Assembly: GCA_027924585.1 (NCBI GenBank)
Contig: BSBM01000825.1
Coordinates: forward strand, 2,274,001 to 2,338,000
Source: Larix kaempferi
Taxonomy: Eukaryota > Streptophyta > Pinopsida > Pinales > Pinaceae
Length of the DNA stretch: 64,000 nt
Reading direction: 5' to 3'
The notes under the pieces are model-generated. The model ran no database searches. It was not told the DNA's origin and worked only from the letters and a program-made list of their open reading frames with translations. Below are positions 34,494-45,926 of the stretch, in pieces (position 1 is the stretch's first letter; each line of letters starts with the position of its first letter). The position numbers and the translations under genes were made by a program.

Positions 34494-35649
34494 TATTCTT
34501 CAAGTATGCATCATGTAAAAATTCATTAAGTTCAAACAAATGGTTTCTATCAAAAAGCAAAGACATGAAATTACCTTTGATGTGGCACATTGCTCTTTGA
34601 ATCTTTTCCATGTCTTCAAGGAAGGATGTTTCCTCCAATGAAGTAGCTCTCCAACAAGAATTTGACACCAATGCTTGAGTGTCATGGAGAATGCTGAGGG
34701 ACTCTTGGATCTTATTTTCATTCATCTTTAAGGACCCTTCAAGAAAATGAGGCTCTTGCAAATGAACCTCCTCATCTTCTTCATTTTTTCTTGGACCAAC
34801 TTCATGAAGCTCAAGTGGTGATGGGGAAGTTGATCTTGGTTCTTCTTCAACTGCTACAAGGTCTTCATTATCATGCTTAATGAAACTTGTACTTGTAGAA
34901 ACACTTTCAAAAGTGATCTCTATGTCACCAACATAGAGGTGTGAGCACCGATCAGTAGGTACTTCTTCATAGTTTAAGCATCCATCAGTAGATGCTCTTT
35001 GGTTCATGTCTAAGCTAGAAGGTGTCTCGAAATGATCTTCCATATTTTCAATAGAATCTTCTTCATGCTCTTGTGATGTCTCTTCCTTTTGCTCCTTAAA
35101 GCAAGCTGATGCATTTTGCCCCTTGTTTTCCTTAGGATCAATATATTTGGAATCTCTTCTTGAATAAATCTCAAAAGCTCTCCTCAAGGAGGACATCATT
35201 TCATGCACACATATATGATACTCGCTCCAAGGGTTTTTACAAGAAGGGCATAAACCTTTCTTCACTAACTCCACATCTTCATTTTTGGGCCTATTTTCAA
35301 AAACATGTTCAGCATAGTACTCAAAAGACATGGCATTTTGTGTATTTTTGCTAAAAGCAAGATATTCTTGATATTTTTGATATTGTTGGGGCAAGGTTTT
35401 ATATTTTGCTCTCCATCTTTGGAACTCACTCATAGAATTATCCTTGGTTGGTGTGACACACTCATATTCATCAGATTTAAGGTCATAAGAATAATCTTCA
35501 TTTCTCTTGAAATTGTAAGAAGTGTTGCATGATGGCACATCTTCCTCATACCATTCACATTCTGCTTCATATTGCTCATAAGCATCTGCATATTCCTCAT
35601 AAGAATTGTACTCATAGGATTCATCATAATAGTAAGACATGGCTGCCAA
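34372..35649 (-). CDS. ORF1 of nested LTR element, possible gag-like protein (425 aa)
   Basis: The Met at 35649 lies about 44 nt after the primer-binding site, where gag would start. The first 60 residues are rich in Tyr, Glu and Asp (EYNSYEEYADAYEQYEAECE). Next comes a helical FQRWRAKYKTLPQQYQKYQ segment, then a short Cys/His cluster CPSCKNPWSEYHIC near residues 134-147. The cluster is not a classic CCHC zinc knuckle. The remainder is acidic, Ser-rich and probably coiled-coil at the C-terminus (NEDIHKLTIQNEQLLEKLQD). No standard gag domain is recognised. The position supports a structural role; the sequence alone does not prove it. Confidence 0.6.
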   Translation of the reverse strand: MAAMSYYYDESYEYNSYEEYADAYEQYEAECEWYEEDVPSCNTSYNFKRNEDYSYDLKSDEYECVTPTKDNSMSEFQRWRAKYKTLPQQYQKYQEYLAFSKNTQNAMSFEYYAEHVFENRPKNEDVELVKKGLCPSCKNPWSEYHICVHEMMSSLRRAFEIYSRRDSKYIDPKENKGQNASACFKEQKEETSQEHEEDSIENMEDHFETPSSLDMNQRASTDGCLNYEEVPTDRCSHLYVGDIEITFESVSTSTSFIKHDNEDLVAVEEEPRSTSPSPLELHEVGPRKNEEDEEVHLQEPHFLEGSLKMNENKIQESLSILHDTQALVSNSCWRATSLEETSFLEDMEKIQRAMCHIKGNFMSLLFDRNHLFELNEFLHDAYLKNNEDIHKLTIQNEQLLEKLQDTCFSFLCFRLSNGRLFGGFS

Positions 35650-35692
35650 TTATTCTTGAATGTATGTACCTAATACACAGGTGCAAGGACCA

Positions 35693-35706
35693 TGCTCTGA
35701 TACCAC
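35693..35706 (-). other. Primer-binding site (initiator Met tRNA type)
   Basis: The complement of TGCTCTGATACCAC contains TGGTATCAGAGC and abuts the 5' LTR (right-hand copy). This fixes the element's orientation. Confidence 0.88.
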
Positions 35707-37729
35707 TGTAATGTCCCTTGTTAGGAATTTTATTAAAATTGCAATTTTCCACTTTTTTTCCTTGGTTCGACCTTTGACTAGTTTCGATCTCTAGGTCCCA
35801 AATTTGCCCCAAATGATCACAAATCATCTGAGCAGGTATATGAATGATATTAGAACATAAATATGTGTTTCAGGGATATCTTTGTACCTTTAAAACACTT
35901 CTGCAAATACTCTTTCAATTCTGGTCAATGTAGGTAACTTTACTAGTGATTTCCCTTTGACTAGTATTGGTCTCTAGGTCTCAAATTGACTCCAAATGCC
36001 TTCAAATCTTCAAGGAAGGTGTATGAATGATATTAGGGATTGAATATGATGTTCAGGGATAAAATATGGCCACCAAAAGACCTCTGCAAACTCTCTTAAG
36101 ATTCTGGACCAAGTATGCAATTTTACTAGTAATTTGGGGTTCAAATCCCCCTAAGGTAAGTACTGAAAATGGCTTCCCAAATGCCTCCAAACCCACTCAA
36201 ATTTATGAACAGAGGTATGTAATGTGTTAATTATGTTATTAAGGTCTCATATGCACCATTAATGGTTTATTACAACTGTTCTCACCCTCTCCCATTCAAC
36301 TGCAAAAATCACCAATTCAACCCTTGGGGAAATGGCACTATTTCTTCTCCCAATGCAATTAAACTGAGTAAAAATACTTCAAATGCTCAAGTAAAGTACA
36401 TGAAACTTGTAAAATACATTCATGGAAGTCCATTAATCACAAATTCATCATATAATCATCCATTCATTCGAAATCATCATCAATACATTGGTTCACAACA
36501 AGGTAGTGGGGAAATGGCATTGTTCTTCCATTAAAAATGAGATTTATACATTTCTACTTGGAATTTCGACCTGAAACTTTATGGAGATGAAGAACAGAGT
36601 ATTTACTTCATATTACAAAATAAATGGGGCATTAGAATCTCCCCCAAAGAGTACAATAGCTCACCAAAAACGCCCTCCCTCAAGGATCAAGAATATGCCA
36701 TCAAAACTGGAAATGGTTGAAGGAGCGAGCTGCAATAGAAGAAACCATGAGCTGCCCTGTAGATTACACCTGCAAATAAAGACTCCATTAAAGCTCCAAA
36801 TGAAAGGTATGAATGGCCTTTCCAATTGCCAACTTGGATGGGAATCTTTCACCCTCGAAATTGGCTAAGGCAAGAAACTAGTCATCCACTAGCTCTCCCT
36901 CTTCACAAATGCAATTGCAAATTCTACAAATGATCAAAAGCCATTCTCATACTTCATTTCTACATTTTATAACCAACATTATCCTTCTAAGGGTCGAAAT
37001 CCTCTCAATAGATTCAATAGATTTTCATTTAGGAAATATTCCACATTTGCCACTTGTCTCCTAGTTCCAACCTTCCATCTTCTCCCAAATTCGATTTTGA
37101 GTCTCTTTGGCTTCTCCCACTCCCAAATTCGCCTTCTTTGAGCCAATTTTTGGGGCTGACATGTCATAGTGGTCAGATGTCAGAGGTCAGGTCTGTAATT
37201 TGTCATAGTTGTCATAGATGCTCCATCATTGGTGTCATAGGGGCTAGGGAATCTAGCCCAAGTGTCCACAAACTTCCACTTTGACTCTTTATCTTCCATG
37301 GGGGTTACCAATCCTTCCAAATTTGACCTAAGATGCTCAATGACATGTTTTATGACTTACCAACTCACCCAAGAGTGTTCACATTCCCATTAATTCGAAT
37401 TTGCAAAAGAGAGATACCATGTATTATGAAAAATCAAGCTCGTGTGGGTCCCACATCCTCCATATGTCTCCAAAACCATTTGTCACTTAGGATTTATCTT
37501 GAATTTCTTTATTCACTCTATTTATTAAATACTTGAACCCTTCTAATGTCTAAACATCATTTATTATCCGCCTTATTCCAAATCCCAAAGCTTCCACCCC
37601 AAACCTAGGAAACTAGTAATTTTCCTCCTTGGCAATTATTTGACCCTTAACATCAATTTTACAAACTCTAATGAATATGGCTAATGTGATTAGGCCATTG
37701 TGACCCAATTCCAAATTTGGGACATGACA
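35707..37729 (-). repeat. 5' LTR of the nested element (2,023 bp)
   Basis: Same length and termini as the left LTR, with scattered single-base differences only. Confidence 0.92.
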
Positions 37730-37734
37730 TTATA

Positions 37735-39660
37735 CTTACAATGGAATAGAGTTCAGCTCCATGTTTGCTATTTTTAATTTATTTGCTTCACAATGGTGTT
37801 CGATTTTAGATCTTGTTGCTTGATTTGCTTCGCAATGGTGTTCGATTTTAGAGTTGAAATTTCCTTATAATACAAACTAGGTGTTTGGCTTCACATAAAA
37901 AAAAGGATCCAAGCAATATCATGTAAGTACAAAGGAAAGAAGGTTGGAATATTTGGCCACATGAACTATTGCAAGAATGAGATCATGTATACTTTATTTC
38001 TCTTGCAAGGTCGAAAGTGCAGCATGGACTTCTTGCCAAAAACAATAAAAAGAGAGAATTAATGACCTTGCTTGTAGAATTTCCGACAAAACTAAACATG
38101 CCATCAAGTGAATAATTATTAAAATAGACCTGAGTGGTTGTTGGAAGATGAGGCAAAGTAAAGTGGCCTTGAGGATGATCCATTTTGCAGGCTTTATGAT
38201 CATCAATCCTGTATGGCAACAAATTTATAGGAATGGCGGTATTACCAAGGGTTGTAGAACTATATAGATCATGCAAAGGAAAAGGCCTCTTTTCGCTACC
38301 TTGGTTAGTTTTCATAAGCCCTGATAGATAAATAACCTCTTTTCACTACCTTTGTTAGTGTTAGTGTTCATGAGTATGCTACTGCTGTCAATGCCCCTCC
38401 CATTTATGCAAGAAATGCACATTGTTTGAAAATAATAACATATCAAATCATAGAAGTGATCAAACTGAAACATTTTACCCTTTTCAACAAGTAGAGTAGG
38501 ACTAGGTCTTACTTTTGGTAGTTTTGACAAATTAACTTCTTTGTGATTTGAAATCTTCCTAAACAATGTCCACTGTTTCAAACTAAGATCCATCTTCCAC
38601 ATGTATCTAAATCACCTATGCCATGTCCAATTGAAAATGAAAAATCAATAGCATGGATCCAAATAAATAACCATGCAAAGGTTTCATTGAAACAAATAAG
38701 AAATGAGTGTCATAGTCACCATACCAACTAGTTATTACATAGGATCATACAATGTCCACAAACCTTGTAGTAGTGGGAAAAGTGTAATGACCTTGAATAT
38801 CGTTCGAATAAGAAGTTAACAATATGTTTGGCTAGTATCTACAATATATCAATGATAAATGAATGGAAACAAAACCAATGTAGAACACAAGAACGAACAC
38901 CAACCACCATCTCATAATGCAACCACAAACACTACTACCAATGATTACCATAATTAAAATTTCTTAAATGAAAACTAGTCTTCATGCTTGCGTATCAATC
39001 CTCCCAACCAACCACCCAAGTTACATCTAATGTTCTTTATGCTCTACATTCTAATATTTATTAATTTCTCTACTTTCTATTCTTAGTTTTAGCCTTAACT
39101 TTAGTTAAAAAGTAAATGAACTCCATTTTTTTTAACCTTTTAAAATAGGTTTGATGCATTAAAAAAGAATTGTAATCAAAGTTTTTATTAATCCAATACA
39201 TTAAAATTTGGAAAAAATAGTTAAATTTACCCCTTTTCTCTTTAATTTTTTAAATATTAAAACTAACTCCCCTTAACATCTATTTAACCATTAAAGAGTA
39301 ATTTTGTCCCACTATTTTAATCTTATAACTATTTTCTTAATAATTATAAATAAAAATTTTCACATTGAACACCATCTTCCACGATGTTATGAACAGAGCT
39401 TTGACCAAGCCATAGTCCGTATGTCGGCATTGGACGATATTATAGGAATGAAATTGGTCTTATATAAAGTTCGAGTAACTATTAAATCACACTTTCTAAC
39501 TCAAATCTATGTACGGCTATGCATCAATATATGTTCGATTGCTCTAATCATGTGATAGAGTGGTTACAAAATCTACTCTGCACTACTTGCGGTTGAGTCT
39601 CGTGTTTTGAAGGTTCGTTTTTTTTGCGAAATTACTTCGAAGTCTGGTGTTGGGAACAAG
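37735..39660. other. Element 2 interior with possible gene fragment on the minus strand
   Basis: Minus-strand frames at 37983-38315 and 38312-38602 are protein-like: VWK/MWKMDLSLKQWTLFRKI-type text near 38540-38600 and GNTAIPINLLPYRIDDHKAC near 38190-38250. The first recalls F-box/kelch repeats but is too short to assign. The rest, to 39600, is AT-rich with no call. The ~60 bp before 39661 may be 5' UTR of the DDB1 copy. Confidence 0.4.
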
Positions 39661-42531
39661 ATGAGTATATGGAACTATGTCATGGCAGATCATAAGGCCA
39701 CCATCGTTACTCATCCCTGCATGGGAATCTTTACAAGTCCTCATGGAATTAACCTCATTATTACAAAATGAAGCATAAGTGAGATTCATCTTCTGACCCC
39801 GCAGCGTTTGTAGTCATTGATATATGTTCCCATCTACATGCGAATTACAACACTTGACCTGTTTCAGCTACATGGGGAATGAAGGTATTCTCAATTTATT
39901 TCAATAGAAAAATATAAATTATGTATTCTTCAGTGGGCTGGTGAACTTGTTACTACAGAAATGGGAGATGCGACCAACAGAACATGGGAAAATGTTTAGC
40001 ATAGATCTTGATTGTAGGATCATATATAGGACTCCACCTCTATGTTGTTGCATTCAATGTTCTGCAATTCGACAATAAGGGACACCTTAAAGAATATTTC
40101 AACATCAGGGTAGAGGAGCTTCAAGTATTAGATATCAAGTTATTATATGGTTGTTAAGAGCCTACAATTTTTTTTTATACCGGGATAACAGAGACAGAAG
40201 GCACCTCAAGTCATATGTGGTTGATCTAACAGAAAAGGATTTGAAAGAGGGGCCTTTGTTGAAAATAAATATGGGCAGTGGTGCTAGTATGTTAATATCA
40301 ATTCCAATGCCTTTAGGAGGGGTTATTGTTATTGGTGAGTAGACAATTACTTATTGTAGTTCCTTTATGTAAAAATAAATATCTATAAGATCCAACTCTA
40401 TGAGTATCACCAATGCTTATGGCAGAATTTATGCGGATGGTTCTCGATACCTTCAGGGAGACCTTACAGGGTCTCTTCATTTGCTTGTCTTCATGCATGA
40501 AAGGGAAAGGGTTACTGGTCTCAAGTTAGAACATCTGGGAGAAACATCTATTGCTTCAACAATTTCTTATTTGGATAGTTTATTTTTGTACATTGCGTCC
40601 AACTATGGAGATTCACAACTTATTCAACTGCATCAGCAGCCAGATGCTAGAGGTTCACACAGCGATGTTTTGGAAAGATATATAAACATTGGTCCCATAA
40701 TGGACTTCTGTATTACAGATGAGGGAGAAGCCTAGGGTCAAATTGTTACCTGTTATGGAGCATTTAAGGATGCATCTCTCTGAATAGTCCAAAGTGGCAT
40801 TGGAATCAACGAGCATGCATCTGTAGATATTCCAGGAATTAAGGGAATTTGGTCATTACGATCTTCAAATTTTGATATATTTGATACTTTTCTCATCGTC
40901 GGCTTCGTTACCAAGACCCGTATACTTGCAATGAACTCAGACGATGAGCTGGAAGAAACATAAATTAAAGGATTTGTATCTAATGCTCAATCATTATTTT
41001 TCCATTATGTTATCCATGACCAGCTCATTCATGTGATGGCCAGTTTGGTGAGGTTAGTGAGCGCAACCTCTCAAAATCTATTGAATGAATGGAGGGTTCC
41101 CACTGGATTTTCTATAATTGTAGCCATAGAGAATGCTACTCAGGTTCTTTTAGCCACTCAAAGGGGTAATCTTGTCTACTTGGAAATTGGAGAGGGATCC
41201 CTCACCGAGGTAAAACATTTGGCCATTGAGTTTGATGTTTCTTGCCTTGATACAAATCCTATTGGTGATAATCCATTGCAAAGTGAGTGGGAAGTTGTTG
41301 TACTATGGAGAGACTATAGTATTAGGTTATACTCTCTTCCCTATCTGGGCTTGATTACAAGGATGCAATCTGAAGAAAATGTCCCACCTCGGTTTGTTCT
41401 TTTTTGTAGATTGTAATGGATTTCATCTTGCTTTGTGGTCTTGGGGATGGGCACATATTTCAATTTATACTAAATATGAGCATTGGAGAATTACCTAAGA
41501 AGAAGAAGATTCAGTTGGGTACCAAATCTATTAATCTTCGGACTTTTTGCTCTAAAAATTCAACGCATGCTTTAGTAGCATCAAACAAGCCGACAATTAT
41601 TAACAATAGCAATAGGAAATTGCTCTACAGTAATGTGAATCTCGATGAAGTTAATCACATATGTTCATTCAGTTCAAAGGATTTTCTGGGTAGTCTTTCC
41701 ATTGCAAAGGAAGACATGCTTACTATTGGGTCAATGGACGAAATTCAGAAACTTCACATTCGTACAATTTCACTTGGAGAACATGCTTGTAGGATTTTCT
41801 ATCAGAAGCAGTCTCGCACATTTTCCCTTTGCAGTGTGAACTATGGTCAGAAAAATATGAAAGATTCATATATGCATTTCGTACACCTGTTAGATGATCA
41901 AACATTCGACATTATTTCATCTTACCCACTTGATGCTTATGAAAATGGGTGCTCAATCCTTAGTTGTTCATTTATGGATGACAACAATGTTTATTATTGT
42001 GCCGGGACAACTTATGTGTTTCCTGAGGAAAGTGAAGCTACCAGTGGCCGAATTCTAGTCTTTTCGGTTGAAAATGGGAATTTGAAACTTGTGACTTTTA
42101 AAGGAACAAATGGAGATGTATATAATTTGAATGCATTTAATGGAAAGTTGCTTCTTGTTGTCAATGAAAAGATTCAGTTGTACAAATGGATGCTCAGTGA
42201 CGATGGTTGACGGGGATTGCAGTGTGACTGTGAATATATTGGTCTTGTAGTTTAACTCTCTATTCATACATGTGGAGATTTTAATGTTGTAGGAGATTTG
42301 ATGAAATCAATCTCTCTATTCTTATATAAGCTTGTTGAAGGATCTATCCAATACAGGTCTCGTGATTTCAATGTAAATTGGATAACCTCTGTTGAAATTC
42401 TTGATGATGATATATACCTAGGAGCAAAGCACAATTTCAACCTTTTTAAAGTGGGGAGAAAGAGCGATGCTACAATTGAAATAGAGGGAGGAAAACTAGA
42501 TGTTGTGGGGATATGGTTAACCAATTTAGGT
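39661..42531 (+). pseudogene. DDB1: Processed (intronless) copy of DDB1, 3'-truncated
   Basis: From an ATG at 39661 (MSIWNYVMADHKATIVTHPC) the text follows DDB1, the damaged-DNA-binding protein 1 WD-propeller adaptor of CUL4 ubiquitin ligases, with no introns, though plant DDB1 genes have many. Clear blocks: NKGHLKEYFNIRVEELQVLD (about 40070), AYGRIYADGSRYLQGDLTG (40412), GETSIASTISYLDS (40540), LLATQRGNLVYLEIGEG (41148), LCGLGDGHIFQF (41431), LLYSNVNLDEVNHIC (41620), GCSILSCSFMDDNNVYYCAG (41950) and VEILDDDIYLGAKHNFNLF (42390). Stops and frame changes occur at about 39778, 39811, 40339, 40733, 40960, 41414 and 42208. Homology ends near 42531, leaving out the last ~150 residues. No poly(A) is seen at the break. 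It cannot make DDB1. Confidence 0.9.
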
Positions 42532-43369
42532 ATGTATCTCTTGCTATTTGCAGCACTTCAATGAATTCTCGTAGTCATTGAAAAACCACGTATGAGATCC
42601 TCTCGATCTGGGCTTCCTCATCGAAACGATCAGAGGATTCCTCATACCTTTGACTCCATCGAAGTCCAGCCGCTGATTCCTGTCCATGCCCGCAACCTCT
42701 ACAACAAAATCCCCAGCAAAAGCCTCAAATACCCAACAAAGAAACCCTCATACACCCAGGAACCCTATAACCCCAAACACTACAAACCCTCAAAAATCAA
42801 TCTTGAGGAAAATCTTACAAATATCAATTACAAAATTGATGGGAGAGCCTTAAAGACATAATAAATAAAAAATCACCCAAATGCGGAATATCTTGTAAGC
42901 CTCTTAAACCCTCGAAACCCTAAACACCATTAAATAACAAACCCTGAAGCACATCATTATAAACATGTACAAAGATAAAGGAAGATAGAAATCAAGCAAG
43001 AGGAGTGCAGAGAAGTGAAGGGGAAGGGAGTTACCAAACATACCTTTAGAGGCGGGCATATGGGAGGAATCCCCTTGAGCCCCCGTTTAAGGGAGTTTAT
43101 TCCTGCACTCCTATCTTTCGAGCTCCTGGTAAACTATAAACTGTGGGGAGCATAATACTACCACCAAGATCTAGATCCAAGGAAAGCAGATAGAATCCGA
43201 TCTGTGTGATAAAATCTGCCTGGGCCACGAGCTGTCCAATCTCTTGAAGAAGCTATCCTTAAGAAATTCGCATGAATGTGAAGATCGCTGGTCAATTCGG
43301 TCAGAATGTGTAGAGTTCATGCCCATAAGATTATTGGAGTTATATTTTGAAAAGTTATCTATTTTCATT
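42532..43369. other. Element 2 interior, unassigned, with basic ORF
   Basis: A plus-strand ORF at 42592-42861 (89 codons) is rich in Lys, Pro, Asn and Tyr (PSKSLKYPTKKPSYTQEPYN) and relatively GC-balanced, unlike the surroundings. It has no known domain. Just after it, 43000-43140 has an exon-like minus-strand stretch ending at a GTATGT. These may be debris of a captured gene. Confidence 0.35.
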
Positions 43370-44646
43370 TAATTTTTTCTTATTTTTCATCTTAATCTCT
43401 TTTTTAATTTTCTATTTTCCCTCCCATTCTTTATTTTCCCTCTTTTTACTTTTTTTATTTATTTAATTTGCCTCTCTTTAATATATTTGTTTTGTTTATA
43501 TTATTGTTTTTTAATTGGTTAATATTAATATATTACATATATTAACTATATAAATATATGTAAAATAACTATAAAATATATTAATATATCTAATATGGGT
43601 GAAAAATTAAATGTTAGTAGGGATATAGGGAAAATAAGGGTTTTTTATAATTTCAATATTTTAAATGGGAAAGGGAAAGCAAAGGGGTTAGAAAGTATGA
43701 GGGCATTATTGTTATTGTTGGTTGTTGTTGTTTAGGGAGATGGGAACAAAGGTATTTTTACAAAAAATGAGGAATTATTTTTCTTTTCAAAATGAAGGAT
43801 ATTGACGATTTTTTGCCGAAACTTTAATAGACTATTCAGAGGGTCAAAGAATAACATATTTGTTCAAACAAAATATGAATGTGACCAATACGACGAGCCA
43901 AACACAATGACACCAACTTCACAATAGGACATGTGCGAGGAGAACCATGACAAATGGATGCATATGGAGAATTAATAGAGGTTGTGAAATTGACAATTCT
44001 TAGCTAACATGACAGAAAATATATGAACTTGATGAAACTTTAATAGATTGTCGAGAGGGTCAAATGCCCACGGTTTTGTTCAAACAAAATATGAATGTGA
44101 ATAGTACGACAAGCTGAACATAATGGAACAAACTTCACAACATGAAAATTCACAAAGAGAGATGACAAATATCCAAGACTCAACCCAACTGACACACTAT
44201 GATGACACACATGATGCAACTTGGTGGATTTGATGAAGGGATAATACATAAACAAAAATGGTGAAATAATATATGGACATCATAAGCACATTGAACTAGA
44301 TATTATATGAATCCATCTACAATGTTATATATAATTTACTAAATTTTAACATTGTAGATTAGAATTTAGTAAATTGTACAAATTCATTGTCAAAATAGTA
44401 AAAATTCCATTGTCGGAGTGACACAGCTAAAAATGACCAAATAAACGACGAGTTCATATTCTTAATGGTATTGTTATGTGGTCATTTTTAGTTTAGTTAC
44501 TTTTTATCTGGTCATATATTTTATCCTATGACCCAATTGGTCATTTTTAGTTAGCTCACTCAAGTTTGGTCATTTATACCTTGAAACAATTGTGGTGATC
44601 AAATTTTTTGGTCACTTGGTCATTTATCTCTAATTTTCTATGAGTT
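43370..44646 (-). repeat. L end of element 2
   Basis: Inverted relative of 14313-15445, sharing the same landmarks in the same order. Element 2 has an internal duplication not seen in element 1: the segment GAAACTTTAATAGA...GAATGTGA appears at about 43820-43880 and again at 44033-44100. Subterminal TGGTCATTTTTAGTT words occupy 44410-44640. Confidence 0.75.
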
Positions 44647-45573
44647 CATCAACTCCTGATTTGTATAATTGATTGGCAATTAATTGAGAATATGCACGCC
44701 TTGTAACTAAATTCCTTCATCAAGCCACGAAATAATAATCCGATTATTTTCTTGTCATTAAAAATGATACAATTTATATAATCTAATATAGTACTACATC
44801 CACCAGAAACAACTATGCATTTGACAATCACTCATCTATGCTTTCCTTAGATTCTCTAGTTTCCAGTATTGATAAATGATCCGGAATAAAAGTATGATTT
44901 CCTGGTTAAACACTACCTCAAAATCAAACTCCTAAAACAACAATAGCCATCGACAAATTCTACCCCCAACACTGTCTTATTGATCAAATCTTTAAAGCAG
45001 AATGATCAGTAAAGAATTTAACATTTTTCTTGATAAAATAGTGTCTAAACTTTTGAAGTTCATACACCATTTCTAATTCTTCTCACTCTATTGTAGTATA
45101 ATTATTCTATGCATATGAACTCTTCCTAATTGCAAATGAAATAGGATGATCAACATTTCTTTCACTTGGTTATGCAAGTACAATTCCTAGTGCAATTAAT
45201 GATGCATTTACATGTACATGGAATATCTTTATCCAATCTGGAGAAATGAATCTTGGTGAAAACTCTAATTTTTATTTCAACATATCAAAAATTTCTTGTC
45301 ATTCAGGAGTGCATTCATATTTATTTTCCTTCTTCATGAGGTTCTCTAATGACGCAGTAATCTTTGCATAATTCTATGTGAATTTCCTATAATACCCTGC
45401 GTGACCTAATGTTGCGTGTAATCCCTTTACTGATTTAGGAGATGAAAAATTTACTATTAAATCAATTTTATCTCGATCCATAGGTAACCCCTCCTTACAT
45501 ACTACATGACCCAACATAACTCCAACAAGTGTACATAAAACACATTTTTCAAATTTAATGAAATCTGCAAATG
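44647..45573 (-). pseudogene. gypsy-1 reverse transcriptase end and RNase H
   Basis: The minus strand starts inside RT (VGVMLGHVVCKEGLPMDRDK, then KSVKGLHATLGHAGYYRKF at about 45380-45430). It passes into RNase H (HVHVNASLIALGIVLA near 45200, FAIRKSSYA and NNYTTIE near 45110-45150, KFFTDHSALKDLINKTVLG near 44980-45030) and the linker before integrase. Many stops are present. It stops at 44647 against element 2 and continues at 28926. The RT N-terminal half is missing because gypsy-2 sits at 45574. Confidence 0.85.
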
Positions 45574-45926
45574 TGCTATGCAACAAATTCCCCAAAAGAG
45601 CATTAAAAGAGAATAAATATACCAGAAAGAGTATTCCATGCCTTAATTAATGAAGAAAAGAGATATAGAAAGAATCTTCATGGGGGAAACCTCCTTATAC
45701 AATATACTAAGTACACAAGACAAGACAAGCCAAGATGATTCAAATGAAAAGGTCTCCCTCCTATATATAGGAGACAAAGAGGTACAATTACAACTAATGG
45801 GCCAAAGCTGATATAACTAATATAATAATACTAATGACAATTACCACTAATAGACCCAAGTCGACATCAATAATATGTAATGAGCCACAATATAGAGGGT
45901 AACGTGCCTGCATTTAGAGCTTAACA
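45574..45926 (-). repeat. 3' LTR of gypsy-2 (about 353 bp)
   Basis: On the minus strand it begins TGTTAAGCTC after a GAAGTGGAGGGGCA purine tract (45927-45940) and ends ...TTGCATAGCA at the resumption of gypsy-1 RT. CTATATATAGG near 45762 is a plausible TATA box. The other LTR was not found. Confidence 0.65.

Larger units (their letters stand above)
30971..37729 (-). mobile_element. LTR retrotransposon with two long unknown ORFs, nested in element 2
   Basis: Two 2,023-bp LTRs (30971-32993 and 35707-37729) are about 98% identical by eye (roughly 40 differences) and flanked by a perfect 5-bp duplication TTATA (30966-30970, 37730-37734). The primer-binding site lies next to the right LTR and the purine tract next to the left one, so the element runs on the minus strand. 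The 2.7-kb internal region holds two overlapping ORFs of 425 and 479 codons, both without stops, and no recognisable gag or pol domain. It is the youngest-looking large insertion in the window by LTR identity and open frames. It is non-autonomous unless the ORFs are unusual. Confidence 0.88.
28927..44646 (-). mobile_element. Element 2: 15.7-kb CACTA-like transposon, inverted relative to element 1
   Basis: The left terminus reads AACTAGTACAAAATGAGAGA and the right terminus (complement) AACTCATAGAAAATTAGAGA; both continue ATAAATGAC. The flanking CAT (28924-28926 and 44647-44649) is a 3-bp target duplication, the size typical for CACTA elements. The flanks are consecutive parts of gypsy-1 (RNase H/linker and integrase zinc finger). 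The R end (left) and L end (right) match those of element 1. First base A rather than C, and decay of the right terminus, suggest an older or inactive copy. The interior holds an LTR element, an intronless DDB1 copy and unassigned DNA. No transposase found. Confidence 0.75.

Noticed and set aside
39661-42531. A working DDB1 gene
   Set aside because: Multiple stops, frame changes and loss of the C-terminal part.
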